Origin: Enterobacteriaceae bacterium UBA2655
Lineage (GTDB): Bacteria > Pseudomonadota > Gammaproteobacteria > Enterobacterales > Enterobacteriaceae
NCBI GenBank assembly: GCA_002359495.1
Contig: DENB01000077.1
Span: forward strand, 1 to 64,000
Direction: 5' to 3'
DNA: 64,000 nt
The notes beneath the pieces were generated by a model, which worked only from the letters and a program-made list of their open reading frames with translations, ran no database searches and was not told the origin of the DNA. The translations under genes were made by a program, and so were the position numbers. Shown here piece after piece: positions 44,986 to 53,410 of the stretch; the first letter of the stretch is position 1; the number at the start of each line of letters is the position of its first letter.

Positions 44986-46176
44986 ATGAATGTGGGCATC
45001 ACGAATACGCTTTATCCCGAGCGGAGAAATATTTTAATCAACCCGGAAAATAACTATATCAATCTTAAAACCCGCAACCTTTTTTATTACGTTAACCCAT
45101 TGCGTCAGCGGTTATTGCATAAGAATAAATGTTTCGCCTTTTTGCCGCTGCCCTTAATTACGTCGGGAACGCCCGAAATATTTCATCTTTTTAATGAGGT
45201 GGCGATTACCCGAAGAAAATGGGTCGCGACTTTCGAAACCGAATTGCCCCGCGTGTTGCCCGTTGCGGGCGTGGCGAAACAGGATAACCCGGAGCTGCAT
45301 CAGCTTACGTCTCATGTACTGAAGGATAACTGCCTGGGCCTGATCGCGATTTCCGATTCCGCGCTGCATATGCAGAAGAAACTCTTCAGCAAAACCCCGG
45401 CTATCGCTGAGCGCATCGCGGCGAAAACCCTGGTGATGCATCCGCCGCAGACGCTGTTCCGCCAGCAGAAACCGGCCAAAAAAGATGACATTCTGCGCCT
45501 GGTTTTTGTCGGCAATGAGTTTTATCGCAAGGGCGGGGCGGAGGTGGTTCTGGCTATCAGTCAGCTGCTGCTGGAAGGGGCGCTGAGCGAAGACCGCCTT
45601 GAGGTGCATCTTATCGGCGATATGAGTAAACATCACAACGTCGCGCATCGGCAATTTCAGGACGCCGCATCATTTTACCGCAACATCGAGCTGGCAATAA
45701 CGCGACATCGCTGCTTCCGGCATCAGCAGAGCATGGCGAATGACGCGCTGCTGGCGCTGTTTGCGCGCAGCGATGTCGGTTTATTGCCGACATGGCAGGA
45801 AACCTACGGTTTCTCCGTGCTTGAAATGCAGGCAAGCGGCTGCCCGGTGATTACCAGCAACGTCCGCGCGCTACCGGAGATCAATCCCGCTTCGGCAGGC
45901 TGGCTGCTGGAGCAGCCGCTGGATGACGACCGGGAGTTCGCGGTAAACAGCCCGGAGCAGCGAGAGCGAGTTCGCCATGGACTGATCGAACAGTTGAAAA
46001 GCACGCTGCTGGCCATTGTCGCTCACCCCGGGCAGCTACAGGAAAAAGGCGAGGGCGCCATCAGACGCATCCGCGAACATCACGATCCGTTAAGTTACCG
46101 GCTGCGTCTCAATGAGATTTATCAGCGCGGCGTTACTGGCGTGAAGGCAACGGTCAGCCAGGCGGTGGCCCCGTAA
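44986..46176 (+). CDS. Glycosyltransferase family 4-like protein (orphan)
   Basis: A 396-residue GT-B fold glycosyltransferase. The C-terminal nucleotide-sugar domain shows VFVGNEFYRKGGAEVVL, then the E-x7-E motif ETYGFSVLE within PTWQETYGFSVLEMQASGCP, typical of GT4. The N-terminal half is more AT-rich than the C-terminal half and unlike common families. There are no membrane segments. It stands alone, outside any visible O-antigen, capsule or LPS cluster, and is preceded by 500 bp of AT-rich DNA, suggesting transfer. Donor and acceptor are unknown. Confidence 0.8.
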   Translation: MNVGITNTLYPERRNILINPENNYINLKTRNLFYYVNPLRQRLLHKNKCFAFLPLPLITSGTPEIFHLFNEVAITRRKWVATFETELPRVLPVAGVAKQDNPELHQLTSHVLKDNCLGLIAISDSALHMQKKLFSKTPAIAERIAAKTLVMHPPQTLFRQQKPAKKDDILRLVFVGNEFYRKGGAEVVLAISQLLLEGALSEDRLEVHLIGDMSKHHNVAHRQFQDAASFYRNIELAITRHRCFRHQQSMANDALLALFARSDVGLLPTWQETYGFSVLEMQASGCPVITSNVRALPEINPASAGWLLEQPLDDDREFAVNSPEQRERVRHGLIEQLKSTLLAIVAHPGQLQEKGEGAIRRIREHHDPLSYRLRLNEIYQRGVTGVKATVSQAVAP

Positions 46177-46232
46177 GGCCAGCGCCTGGCGATTTAACAT
46201 AAAGTTGATGCGGGCAGGGTTTGCCTCGCGCA

Positions 46233-47306
46233 TCAGGCGGGGATCAGCTTTTCCTGCTTCAGCTTGTCAAACAGGGCGAAAAAATCGTCCCGCGTGGAGT
46301 GATAGCAGGTAAAGCCCGCTTTACGGCTCTTACTCATATCGGTAAAGACCTCCATCGGGCGGCCGAGGTCCGCATCGGTGTGCCACCAGGAGGCCAGCTT
46401 ATTAACGTCAGCCTCTTTCAACTGATATTGCTGTGCCAGTTCCCGCCACAGACGCTGCGCATCTTCGGTCTGCATCCGCGCTTCCAGCGGCTGCGGCGCG
46501 CCGGGGAAGGGCACGGCGTCGATGCCGAAGTAACCGGCGATCTCCGACCACATCCATTTCCAGCGGAACAGATCGCCGTTTACGGTGTTAAAGTCCTGAT
46601 TTTTCGCATTGGGCGAGGTGGCGGCCCATTCGAGCTGCTCGGCGATCAGGCTGGCGCTGCTCATATCGGTCACGCCGTGCCACTGCGCTTCCGAACCAGG
46701 GAAGACGAAAGGGAGTCCCTGGTATTTGCACAGCGAGGCATAAACCGCCAGCGTTTGTCCCATGTTCATCGCGTTACCCAGCGCATAGCCGATAACGGTA
46801 TGAGGGCGATGCACGCTCCAGCTGTAACCGTACTTTTCCGCGCCGGCGAAAACTTCATCTTCCTGCGCGTAATAGAAATTATCCACCGGCTGGCGGCCTT
46901 GCTCTTCACGAAACGGCGTGATCGGCACGGCGCCTTTGCCGTAAGCATCAAACGGACCGAGATAGTGCTTCAGGCCGGTGACCAGCGCCACGTGCGCGCC
47001 CCGTAAATGTTGATTCAGTGCCTCGATAACGTTGCGCACCATCGCGCCGTTGACGCGGATGTTCTCTTTTTCGTTTTCCTGTCGCGCCCAGACAGAGAAG
47101 AAAAGGGCGTCGATATCCAGGTCGCCAACGGCCTGTTTCACCGATTCGGCTGAGGTTAAGTCGGCCGTCAGGGCCTGACATCCATCCGGCACCGGGGTTC
47201 GTCCGCGCGACAGGCCGTAGACGGTCCAGCCTTGCTGTATCAGACGCTCAGCCAGCGACGACCCGATGACGCCGCTGACGCCGGCAATAAGGGCGCGTTT
47301 TTGCAT
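46233..47306 (-). CDS. PRISE-type NAD(P)-dependent short-chain reductase
   Basis: A 357-residue extended/atypical SDR. The cofactor loop is AGVSGVIGSSLAERL (residues 8-22). The NxxxN-like FSVWARQENEKENIRVNGAM segment, VALVTGLKHYLGPFDAYGKG and NFYYAQEDEVF match the progesterone 5-beta-reductase/iridoid synthase-like (PRISE) family, which reduces enones by 1,4-addition. These occur in plants and some bacteria, where the natural substrate is generally unknown. It is expected to be cytosolic and monocistronic, convergent with the glycosyltransferase. Confidence 0.8.
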   Translation of the reverse strand: MQKRALIAGVSGVIGSSLAERLIQQGWTVYGLSRGRTPVPDGCQALTADLTSAESVKQAVGDLDIDALFFSVWARQENEKENIRVNGAMVRNVIEALNQHLRGAHVALVTGLKHYLGPFDAYGKGAVPITPFREEQGRQPVDNFYYAQEDEVFAGAEKYGYSWSVHRPHTVIGYALGNAMNMGQTLAVYASLCKYQGLPFVFPGSEAQWHGVTDMSSASLIAEQLEWAATSPNAKNQDFNTVNGDLFRWKWMWSEIAGYFGIDAVPFPGAPQPLEARMQTEDAQRLWRELAQQYQLKEADVNKLASWWHTDADLGRPMEVFTDMSKSRKAGFTCYHSTRDDFFALFDKLKQEKLIPA

Positions 47307-47436
47307 GTTGTCCTCCGTTAGGTGTGTTAAAAAAGCTTACCAGGGGATCACGGTTTTCTCCTGGCGAAATCGTCACAATGCATCTCATTGGCCATACTGA
47401 TAGCTGACAACGCAATCATTGATGGAGAGCGGCAAG

Positions 47437-47694
47437 ATGAAAAGTATAGGCAAGCTGATGCTGGTTATGGGCTGTCTGGTCAGCGGCGGCCTGTTTGCCC
47501 AGCAGGCGCAGCCGACGCTGTTTACGCCGAAAGCGCCTGCGGTTATGTTTACGCCTGCTGCGGCGAAGTGCGATTTAGCGGCCTGTCAGGCGAATTGTTA
47601 TGTCGATCGCACCAGCTGCAACAATAAAGATGGCGGCGCCTGCAGCTCGCAAGCGCAAATGTGCGTGCAGGCCTGCGCGGAGCAGTGCCGGTAG
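47437..47694 (+). CDS. Small secreted cysteine-rich protein
   Basis: An 85-residue protein with a signal peptide (about residues 1-21, ending GGLFA before QQAQP). The mature part has a short proline-rich repeat (TLFTPKAP, VMFTPAAA), then eight cysteines at 45, 50, 54, 61, 69, 76, 80 and 84. Even number and regular spacing suggest four disulphides in the periplasm or outside. Not recognised. ATG 47437 has GGAG 9 nt upstream; an earlier in-frame ATG is possible. It is followed directly by its own terminator, so it is monocistronic. Confidence 0.72.
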   Translation: MKSIGKLMLVMGCLVSGGLFAQQAQPTLFTPKAPAVMFTPAAAKCDLAACQANCYVDRTSCNNKDGGACSSQAQMCVQACAEQCR

Positions 47695-47715
47695 GTTATG
47701 ACGAAATAGAAAGAG

Positions 47716-47749
47716 CCGCTGCGGAAGAGTAATTCGCAGCGGTTTTTTC
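47716..47749 (+). terminator. Intrinsic terminator of the Cys-rich gene
   Basis: CCGCTGCG/CGCAGCGG stem, 11-nt loop, then TTTTTT; 20 nt after the stop codon. Confidence 0.88.
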
Positions 47750-47909
47750 ATTGTGATGAAAGCTGATTGCGATCAAAAGATTTCGCCGATTCTTCCTTAT
47801 AGTGTGAGAGGCTGGCTGCGGGTTGTATGATTAAGGCACGGCTGACGAAAATTTATATGAATTAAATATTCATAATAACAGGAAAGTTTTTTAATCAGGA
47901 GATTAGGGT

Positions 47910-48368
47910 ATGGATACCGTTGAAGAACTCGATAATACCTATTTTTATGCTGGGCGTTCAAACCTGACTGCCAGCCAATTGCTGTTTATGATTTTCTGCG
48001 AAAATACAGCCAATCAACTGGGAGTGCAGGACTTTGGGGCGATTGTTGCTATTGTGGCGGGACTGAATATTTTACCGACCCGAACCAAGCCTCAGGGTGC
48101 AATTGACGGTACATCTTATGCCTCCCGAGGTGCTCGTCAGATATTTGGTAATGCTAAATTTCCACGGGGCATAAAATTACCGACTATTATTGGCGGCTAT
48201 CCGCCTTCAAAGCTAAAAATTCGTATGGTTGCTAAAATAGGCACTTTTGCTGGCCGGGCAGTGCCGGTTGTCGGCTGGGTTATTCTGGCATCCGATGTGT
48301 CGCAGATAACTTATCGTACAGTAAAAGAGTACAACGATATAGCCAAAGGGGACGACAAGCTATGGTAG
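47910..48368 (+). CDS. Small membrane-associated protein, candidate toxin/effector of an overlapping pair
   Basis: A 152-residue protein with two hydrophobic stretches, about 42-54 (DFGAIVAIVAGLNIL) and 110-128 (IGTFAGRAVPVVGWVILASD). Between them is a conserved-looking core with GTSYASRGARQIFGNAKFP and IKLPTIIGGYPP. I recall very similar proteins in Salmonella and E. coli, usually next to a DUF1493 gene, but no established function. Its stop overlaps the DUF1493 start by 7 nt. Start follows AGGAGATTAGGGT. The pair is AT-rich compared with its neighbours. A membrane-acting toxin with the partner as antidote is plausible but inferred. Confidence 0.65.
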   Translation: MDTVEELDNTYFYAGRSNLTASQLLFMIFCENTANQLGVQDFGAIVAIVAGLNILPTRTKPQGAIDGTSYASRGARQIFGNAKFPRGIKLPTIIGGYPPSKLKIRMVAKIGTFAGRAVPVVGWVILASDVSQITYRTVKEYNDIAKGDDKLW

Positions 48369-48694
48369 TTGATAGTGTTGAGCAGCAAGTTTATGAACTT
48401 GTCAGGCGCTATGATGGGATTTACCTTTTTAAAAAAAATATTCTGACCGCTGAAACAGATTTGACTACCGATTTATGCTTTGAATCTGATGAAGCCGTAG
48501 AACTCATGGAGGCGTTTTTTACCAAATTTAGCGTTGCGCAAGGCAATTTTTCTATCACAACATATTATCCGCCAGAACCTCCGCTGCGCGAGTTACTTAA
48601 TCCATTCCGTAAAAGAGAGCTTACACAAGTGCCGGATTTTACAATTGGTATGCTGATCGCGTCCGCCAGAGCGGGCCGCTGGCTCTATGACTGA
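48362..48694 (+). CDS. DUF1493 family protein (candidate immunity partner)
   Basis: A 110-residue acidic protein of the DUF1493 family, some members of which are annotated as acyl-carrier-like. Marks are TAETDLTTDLCFESDEAVEL and MEAFFTKFSV near the N-terminus, and VPDFTIGMLIASARAGRWL at the C-terminus. The serine or aspartate context of a true carrier (DSL) is not obvious, so carrier function is doubtful. It overlaps the preceding membrane-protein gene by 7 nt, implying coupled translation and a joint role, such as neutralising or assisting that protein. Confidence 0.75.
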   Translation: MVVDSVEQQVYELVRRYDGIYLFKKNILTAETDLTTDLCFESDEAVELMEAFFTKFSVAQGNFSITTYYPPEPPLRELLNPFRKRELTQVPDFTIGMLIASARAGRWLYD

Positions 48695-48789
48695 TATTGC
48701 CCGGAGGGAGAATTTCAGCCCTCCGTTATCATGGTGCGCATAATGTATATTATGTTAAATGAGCTATCCAGGCGCGAACTTTCAATGCT

Positions 48790-50541
48790 TCACCGTTCTC
48801 TCTTCACTCCCTTTATCTTCTGCACCCTGATACCGCCTGCGATAAGCGTAATAAGGTAAATCCCGCCTGCGGAATCTACCTTACCGCATAACGCTCCCAG
48901 CCTGGCGCAGTACGCTTCCCGTTCTCGCGCGCTCTCCTGAAGCCGCTGAAACGTCGCATAACGACGCTGATGACGTTCGCGATACTGCGTGGCCGGCGGA
49001 TACTCGCCAGCTACCGCGGTATAGCGCGCCATCCCTTCGCTGACGGATGAAACCAGCCCGCCGGCGCAGGCGCCGAGGATCGCGGCGCCCAACAACACCG
49101 GTTCGCTGGCTTTCGTCGCCAGCACCGTGCGTCCGGTCGCATCCGCCAACAACTGCCGAATTAACGGATGCTGACCCGCGCCGCCGCTGATAACGATATT
49201 TTCCACGGTTGCACCAGCCCGATCCTGCGTCTCGATAATTTGCCGCAGTCCGTAGCCGATGCCGCATATCCCTGCGATATAGAGCGCCAGCAGATTTTCA
49301 AAATCGCTCTCCATCCCTAATCCGGCGACTATCGCCCTGGCATGCGGATCGGCAAATGGCGCGCGGTTGCCGAGAAATTCCGGCACCACATGAATGCCAT
49401 GCGTATGCTCAACCGCCTCAGACGCCGCGCTGACGCCTTGCAGCACAAAATTGGCCAGCAAAACCGGCAGCGGCACGCCGCGCTGCCGGGCAAGTTCCGC
49501 CGCCTCGCGCGCCGCCGGATGGAACGCCAACAGCTGATCGATGGCCGCCCCGGCAGCGCTCTGCCCGCCTTCGTTAAGCCACATGCCTGGCACCATCGCG
49601 GAATAGTAAGGTCCCCATACGCCGGGAACAAACACCGGCTCCGTTGTCGTGGTCATGGTGCAGGAAGATGTGCCGAATACATAGGCCAGGTTTTGGGTTG
49701 CGCTTCCTCTGGCGCCTGCGGTGCCAATGCCGCCGGCGTGCGCGTCAATCATGCCGGCCGCAACCGGCGTGCCGATCGGCAGCCCCAACTCCGCCGCCGC
49801 TTCGCGAGTCAGCCCGTTGCCGCAGCGCGCGCCCGGCTCGACGATATGCTGACCGATACGGTAAAACCCTTCGCTGACCAGCTCCTCCAGACCAATCTGC
49901 CGGAAATAATCCTCGTCCCAGCGCTTTTCATGCGCCAGATAGGTCCATTTGCAGGTTAGCGTACAGGTGGATCGCGCCAAATCGCCGGTGCAGCGCCAGG
50001 TAAGAAAATCGGCCAAATCAAAGAACTGCCATGCCCGGTCGAAAATTTCGCGACGATTTTCCTTCAGCCAGAGCAGCTTCGGCGTCTCCATTTCCGGCGA
50101 AATTTTACCGCCTACGTAGTGCAAAACCGGATGATGAAGCGCATTGATGCGCTCAGCCTGGGGGGTGGCGCGGTGATCCATCCAGACGATAATGTTGCGA
50201 TCGGCCTCGTTAGTGTCGCCGACCGCCAGCGGCTCCCCCGCCTCGCCCAGCACCACCAATGAACAGGTGGCGTCAAAACCGATGCCGGCGACACGTTCCG
50301 CCGCCGCGCCGGAGGCGCTAACCGCCTCTTTCACCGCCTCGCAAACCGCCTGCCAGATTTCGCGGCTCGACTGCTCGACGGCATGGCCCGCCCCGCGAAA
50401 AACGGTAATCTCCCGTTTCGCCGTCGCCAGCATAGTGCCTGAGCCATCGAACACCCCTGCGCGCGCGCTCGCCGTACCTACATCCACCCCAATCATAACG
50501 CTGTCGTCCGTTATCGCTTTCTGCTGCGGTTCGCCGCTCAT
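48790..50541 (-). CDS. rbtK: FGGY-family D-ribulokinase RbtK with extended C-terminus
   Basis: A 583-residue pentulose kinase. The N-terminal phosphate loop is GVDVGTASARAGVFD. Core segments are GIGFDATCSLVVLGE, VWMDHRATPQAERIN, GMIDAHAGGIGTAGA and the C-terminal ISGGAGQHPLIRQLLADATG, all typical of the ribulokinase (YpCarb) group. It would phosphorylate D-ribulose made by RbtD. The last 34 residues or so (after REREAYCARLGA) look unlike the family and are encoded by an imperfect palindrome and its flank, suggesting the original stop was lost. Last gene of the ribitol operon. Confidence 0.88.
   Translation of the reverse strand: MSGEPQQKAITDDSVMIGVDVGTASARAGVFDGSGTMLATAKREITVFRGAGHAVEQSSREIWQAVCEAVKEAVSASGAAAERVAGIGFDATCSLVVLGEAGEPLAVGDTNEADRNIIVWMDHRATPQAERINALHHPVLHYVGGKISPEMETPKLLWLKENRREIFDRAWQFFDLADFLTWRCTGDLARSTCTLTCKWTYLAHEKRWDEDYFRQIGLEELVSEGFYRIGQHIVEPGARCGNGLTREAAAELGLPIGTPVAAGMIDAHAGGIGTAGARGSATQNLAYVFGTSSCTMTTTTEPVFVPGVWGPYYSAMVPGMWLNEGGQSAAGAAIDQLLAFHPAAREAAELARQRGVPLPVLLANFVLQGVSAASEAVEHTHGIHVVPEFLGNRAPFADPHARAIVAGLGMESDFENLLALYIAGICGIGYGLRQIIETQDRAGATVENIVISGGAGQHPLIRQLLADATGRTVLATKASEPVLLGAAILGACAGGLVSSVSEGMARYTAVAGEYPPATQYRERHQRRYATFQRLQESAREREAYCARLGALCGKVDSAGGIYLITLIAGGIRVQKIKGVKRER
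48852..48883. repeat. Imperfect palindrome inside the rbtK 3' end (REP/MITE-like)
   Basis: TAAGGTAAATCCCGC pairs with GCGGAATCTACCTTA over 15 bp with two mismatches and a 2-nt loop. It lies in the part of rbtK that looks foreign to the family. It resembles short intergenic palindromes of enterobacteria; no second copy was seen in the window. Confidence 0.45.
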
Positions 50542-50555
50542 GCACCTCTCCTTTA

Positions 50556-51284
50556 TTAAAGATCCACACTGTTTGGCAGGATGACCAGATCGCGCACCGT
50601 GACATTGCGCGGTCGGGTCACCATAAAGATTATTGCGTCCGCCACCTCTTTCGGCTGCATCAGACTGCCGTTCGCCAGCGCCTCCTCCATCTTCGCCTTC
50701 GGCCAGTCGTCCAGCAGCGCGGTCACTACCGGACCCGGCAGAACCGCGCCGACGCGCACGCCATGTTTCGCCACCTGACGACGGGTAGTATGCACAAACG
50801 CCTGAACGGCAAACTTAGAGGCGGTATAGATCGGCTCCCAGATAACCGGCACCACGCCGGCAATGGAGCTGGTAAAGAGAATATCCCCGCGCCGTTGCGC
50901 GATCATATACGGCAATACCGCATGCACGCTGCGAAACGCCGCATTGATATTCAGATTCAGCATTCGGTCCCACTCGTCGGGATTGCCCTCCTCGATCGGT
51001 CCGCCGACATAGGCGCCGGCGTTGGCATGAAAGATATCCAGCCCGCCCGCCGCATCCAGAATGCCCGACAACATGGCGGACACCTCCTGCGGCTTCAGCA
51101 GATCGACAACCAGCGGAAACGCCCGATCGCCCAGCTCGTTGGTCAACTGTTCCAGCCGTTCGCGCGCCCTGTCGATCAGCACCACTTTCGCCCCGGCGGC
51201 CAGAAAGGTCCGGGCGCACTCCAGGCCGATGCCCGACGCCGCGCCGGTAATAGCGACAACGTTATTTTCCAGTGAATCAACCAT
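50556..51284 (-). CDS. rbtD: Ribitol 2-dehydrogenase RbtD
   Basis: A 242-residue short-chain dehydrogenase that oxidises ribitol to D-ribulose with NAD. It is closely like Klebsiella ribitol dehydrogenase: [40 protein letters not shown], and [20 protein letters not shown] carrying the catalytic Tyr and Lys. The C-terminus [16 protein letters not shown] is the same as in Klebsiella apart from one residue. It lies 14 nt before rbtK and 29 nt after the permease gene, in one operon. Confidence 0.95.
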   Translation of the reverse strand: MVDSLENNVVAITGAASGIGLECARTFLAAGAKVVLIDRARERLEQLTNELGDRAFPLVVDLLKPQEVSAMLSGILDAAGGLDIFHANAGAYVGGPIEEGNPDEWDRMLNLNINAAFRSVHAVLPYMIAQRRGDILFTSSIAGVVPVIWEPIYTASKFAVQAFVHTTRRQVAKHGVRVGAVLPGPVVTALLDDWPKAKMEEALANGSLMQPKEVADAIIFMVTRPRNVTVRDLVILPNSVDL

Positions 51285-51313
51285 AGCGGTTTCTCCTGTA
51301 TCAGTATGCCCGT

Positions 51314-52564
51314 TCAGGCGCGGCCGTGCGAAACACGGGAACGCCGGGCGAACGAGTCGACGATAACGGCGATGGCCAGCACGCCGCCGGTGATCATGTA
51401 GCGCAGCGAGGACGGCAGATTCAGCAGCGTCAGACCATTGGAAATTGACTGGATAACGATAATGCCCAGCAGCGCGGACCAGGCGCTTCCCCGCCCGCCG
51501 AACAGGCTGGTGCCGCCGATCACCGCGGCGGCGATGGCGTTCAGATTGACGTCGCCGGTTCCGGCCTGCTGACTGGCGGAGGCGAGACGGGAAGCCGCCA
51601 GGATGCCACCCAGCGTCGCCAAGGTTGAACAGAGCATAAAAGCGCTGACGTAGATGGCGCGCACATTAATGCCCGAACGGCGCGCCGCCTCGCGGTTGCC
51701 GCCTACCGCGAACATCGAACGTCCCCATTTGGTCCGTTTCAATCCATAATTAAGCAGCGCGGCGAAAACCACAAACAGCCCGAAGATCCAGGGCACGCCG
51801 CGCCCCAGGTTAAGGTATAAAACCGCGAACTCAAACAGCGCCGTCAGCAGGATAACGCGCGTCAGCAGCGCGCTCATCGGCTCGGAAGAGAGATTAACCT
51901 GCTCGCGACGGGTACGGGTTCGTAAGCCCTGAACCACCATCACCGCGCCGGGGATCAGCGCCATCAGATAAGCAAACCCGTCAGGCATTACCATCACCTG
52001 ACCGAAGCGCACCAGCGGCGAGATGTAAGGCAGGTTAATACTGCCCGACGGGCCGAGGATATAGAGCTGCATCCCCAGCAGCGCCAGCAGGCCGGCCAGC
52101 GTGGCGACAAAGCTGGGCATGCCGAGGCGGTTATAACAGAGGGCGTAAACCAGCCCCACCAGCGCCCCGACAACCAGCGCGACGCCGATCGCCCCGGCGA
52201 TCGGCCAGCCAAGATTAACCCAGAGCACGCCGATAATCGCCGAGGCCAGTCCGCTCATCGAACCAACAGAGAGATCGATTTCCCCTAGCATCAGCACGCA
52301 AACAATACCCAGCGAGATAAAGCCGACGGTGGCGCAGTCAAACAGCATATTCACCAGGTTATTCGGCGCCAGATAGACCGGGTTAAGCAAAGTGAAGACC
52401 GTCGAAATCAATATCAGGCCGAGCACTACCGGCAGCATACCCAAGTCGCCAGTTTTGATGCGGCTGACAAAAGAGCGAAACACGGCGGAGAGGCTTTCAT
52501 TGTGATGCACGCGTTCATCGCTGCGGTCGAGCGCCGCGCGCGCTTTTTTGTTGGCGGTGTTCAT
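51314..52564 (-). CDS. Sugar/polyol ABC transporter permease (RbsC-like)
   Basis: A 416-residue inner-membrane permease of the RbsC/XylH family with about ten helices, longer than RbsC at 321 because of an N-terminal soluble lead of about 40 residues and an inserted charged loop ([15 protein letters not shown]). The family signature [20 protein letters not shown] and the C-terminal [20 protein letters not shown] are clear. With the adjacent ATPase and binding protein it would import ribitol. It overlaps the ATPase gene by 4 nt. Confidence 0.88.
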   Translation of the reverse strand: MNTANKKARAALDRSDERVHHNESLSAVFRSFVSRIKTGDLGMLPVVLGLILISTVFTLLNPVYLAPNNLVNMLFDCATVGFISLGIVCVLMLGEIDLSVGSMSGLASAIIGVLWVNLGWPIAGAIGVALVVGALVGLVYALCYNRLGMPSFVATLAGLLALLGMQLYILGPSGSINLPYISPLVRFGQVMVMPDGFAYLMALIPGAVMVVQGLRTRTRREQVNLSSEPMSALLTRVILLTALFEFAVLYLNLGRGVPWIFGLFVVFAALLNYGLKRTKWGRSMFAVGGNREAARRSGINVRAIYVSAFMLCSTLATLGGILAASRLASASQQAGTGDVNLNAIAAAVIGGTSLFGGRGSAWSALLGIIVIQSISNGLTLLNLPSSLRYMITGGVLAIAVIVDSFARRSRVSHGRA

Positions 52565-53376
52565 GGACTTACCCCCCGCTGGTTTTGCTGCGATTTTCGC
52601 TCGACGCGGCGCGATACGGCGTTCTCCGTGGCGCCGGTAATGGCCGCCACCAGCTCCTGATTAGAGGCGTCGGGCGTAAAGATCCCGGTGTTGCGCCCCA
52701 GACGAAGCACCACGATCCGATCGGCAACGGCCCGCACATCCTCCATGTTATGGCTGATAATGATCACGCCCAGCCCGCGCGCGCGAATGCGCTCTATCAG
52801 GTTAAGCACTTCGGCGGTCTGAGCGACGCCGAGCGCGGCGGTGGGTTCGTCCAGCATGACGATTTTTGGATTCAGCAGCAGCGAACGGGCAATGGCCACC
52901 GTCTGACGCTGGCCGCCCGACAGCGAGGCGACGGGTTCGCGCACCGAGGGGATGCGCGCCGCCAGCTCCTGCAACAGCGTCCAGGCGCGCACCTCCATGG
53001 CGATCTCATCCAGTTGCCAGGCGGAAATCTCATGGCCTAAAAACAGATTGGCGACCACGTCGAGATTCTCGCACAGCGCCAGATCCTGAAACACGGTAGC
53101 GATACCGTATTCCAGCGCTTTGCCCGGGCTGTCGAGATTGACTTCCCTGCCCTCGAACGCCACCGTGCCGGAGGTAGGCAGATGCACGCTGGCAAGGATT
53201 TTCACCAGCGTCGATTTTCCGGCGCCGTTGTCGCCCACCAGCGCAACCACCTCGCCTGCATAGATCTCCAGATCGATATCCGTCAGAGCCGAAACGGCGC
53301 CGAAACTTTTCGAGATCTTGCTGAGCTGCAGTATTGGCTGCGCCTTATCGATCGCGGCGCCCTGTTCGTTCACCAT
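52561..53376 (-). CDS. Sugar/polyol ABC transporter ATPase (single NBD)
   Basis: A 271-residue ABC ATPase with one nucleotide-binding domain, unlike RbsA or XylG, which have two. Walker A is GDNGAGKST (about 48-56), the signature SLSGGQRQ (about 152-159) and Walker B KIVMLDEPTAALG. IISHNMEDVRAVADRI is the H-loop. It resembles the FrcA type of carbohydrate importer, where two copies assemble. It is the second gene of the ribitol operon and overlaps the permease gene. Confidence 0.88.
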   Translation of the reverse strand: MVNEQGAAIDKAQPILQLSKISKSFGAVSALTDIDLEIYAGEVVALVGDNGAGKSTLVKILASVHLPTSGTVAFEGREVNLDSPGKALEYGIATVFQDLALCENLDVVANLFLGHEISAWQLDEIAMEVRAWTLLQELAARIPSVREPVASLSGGQRQTVAIARSLLLNPKIVMLDEPTAALGVAQTAEVLNLIERIRARGLGVIIISHNMEDVRAVADRIVVLRLGRNTGIFTPDASNQELVAAITGATENAVSRRVERKSQQNQRGVSP

Positions 53377-53410
53377 GACTCCCTCCTGCGCGGAGCTGTC
53401 GTTGTCAGCC

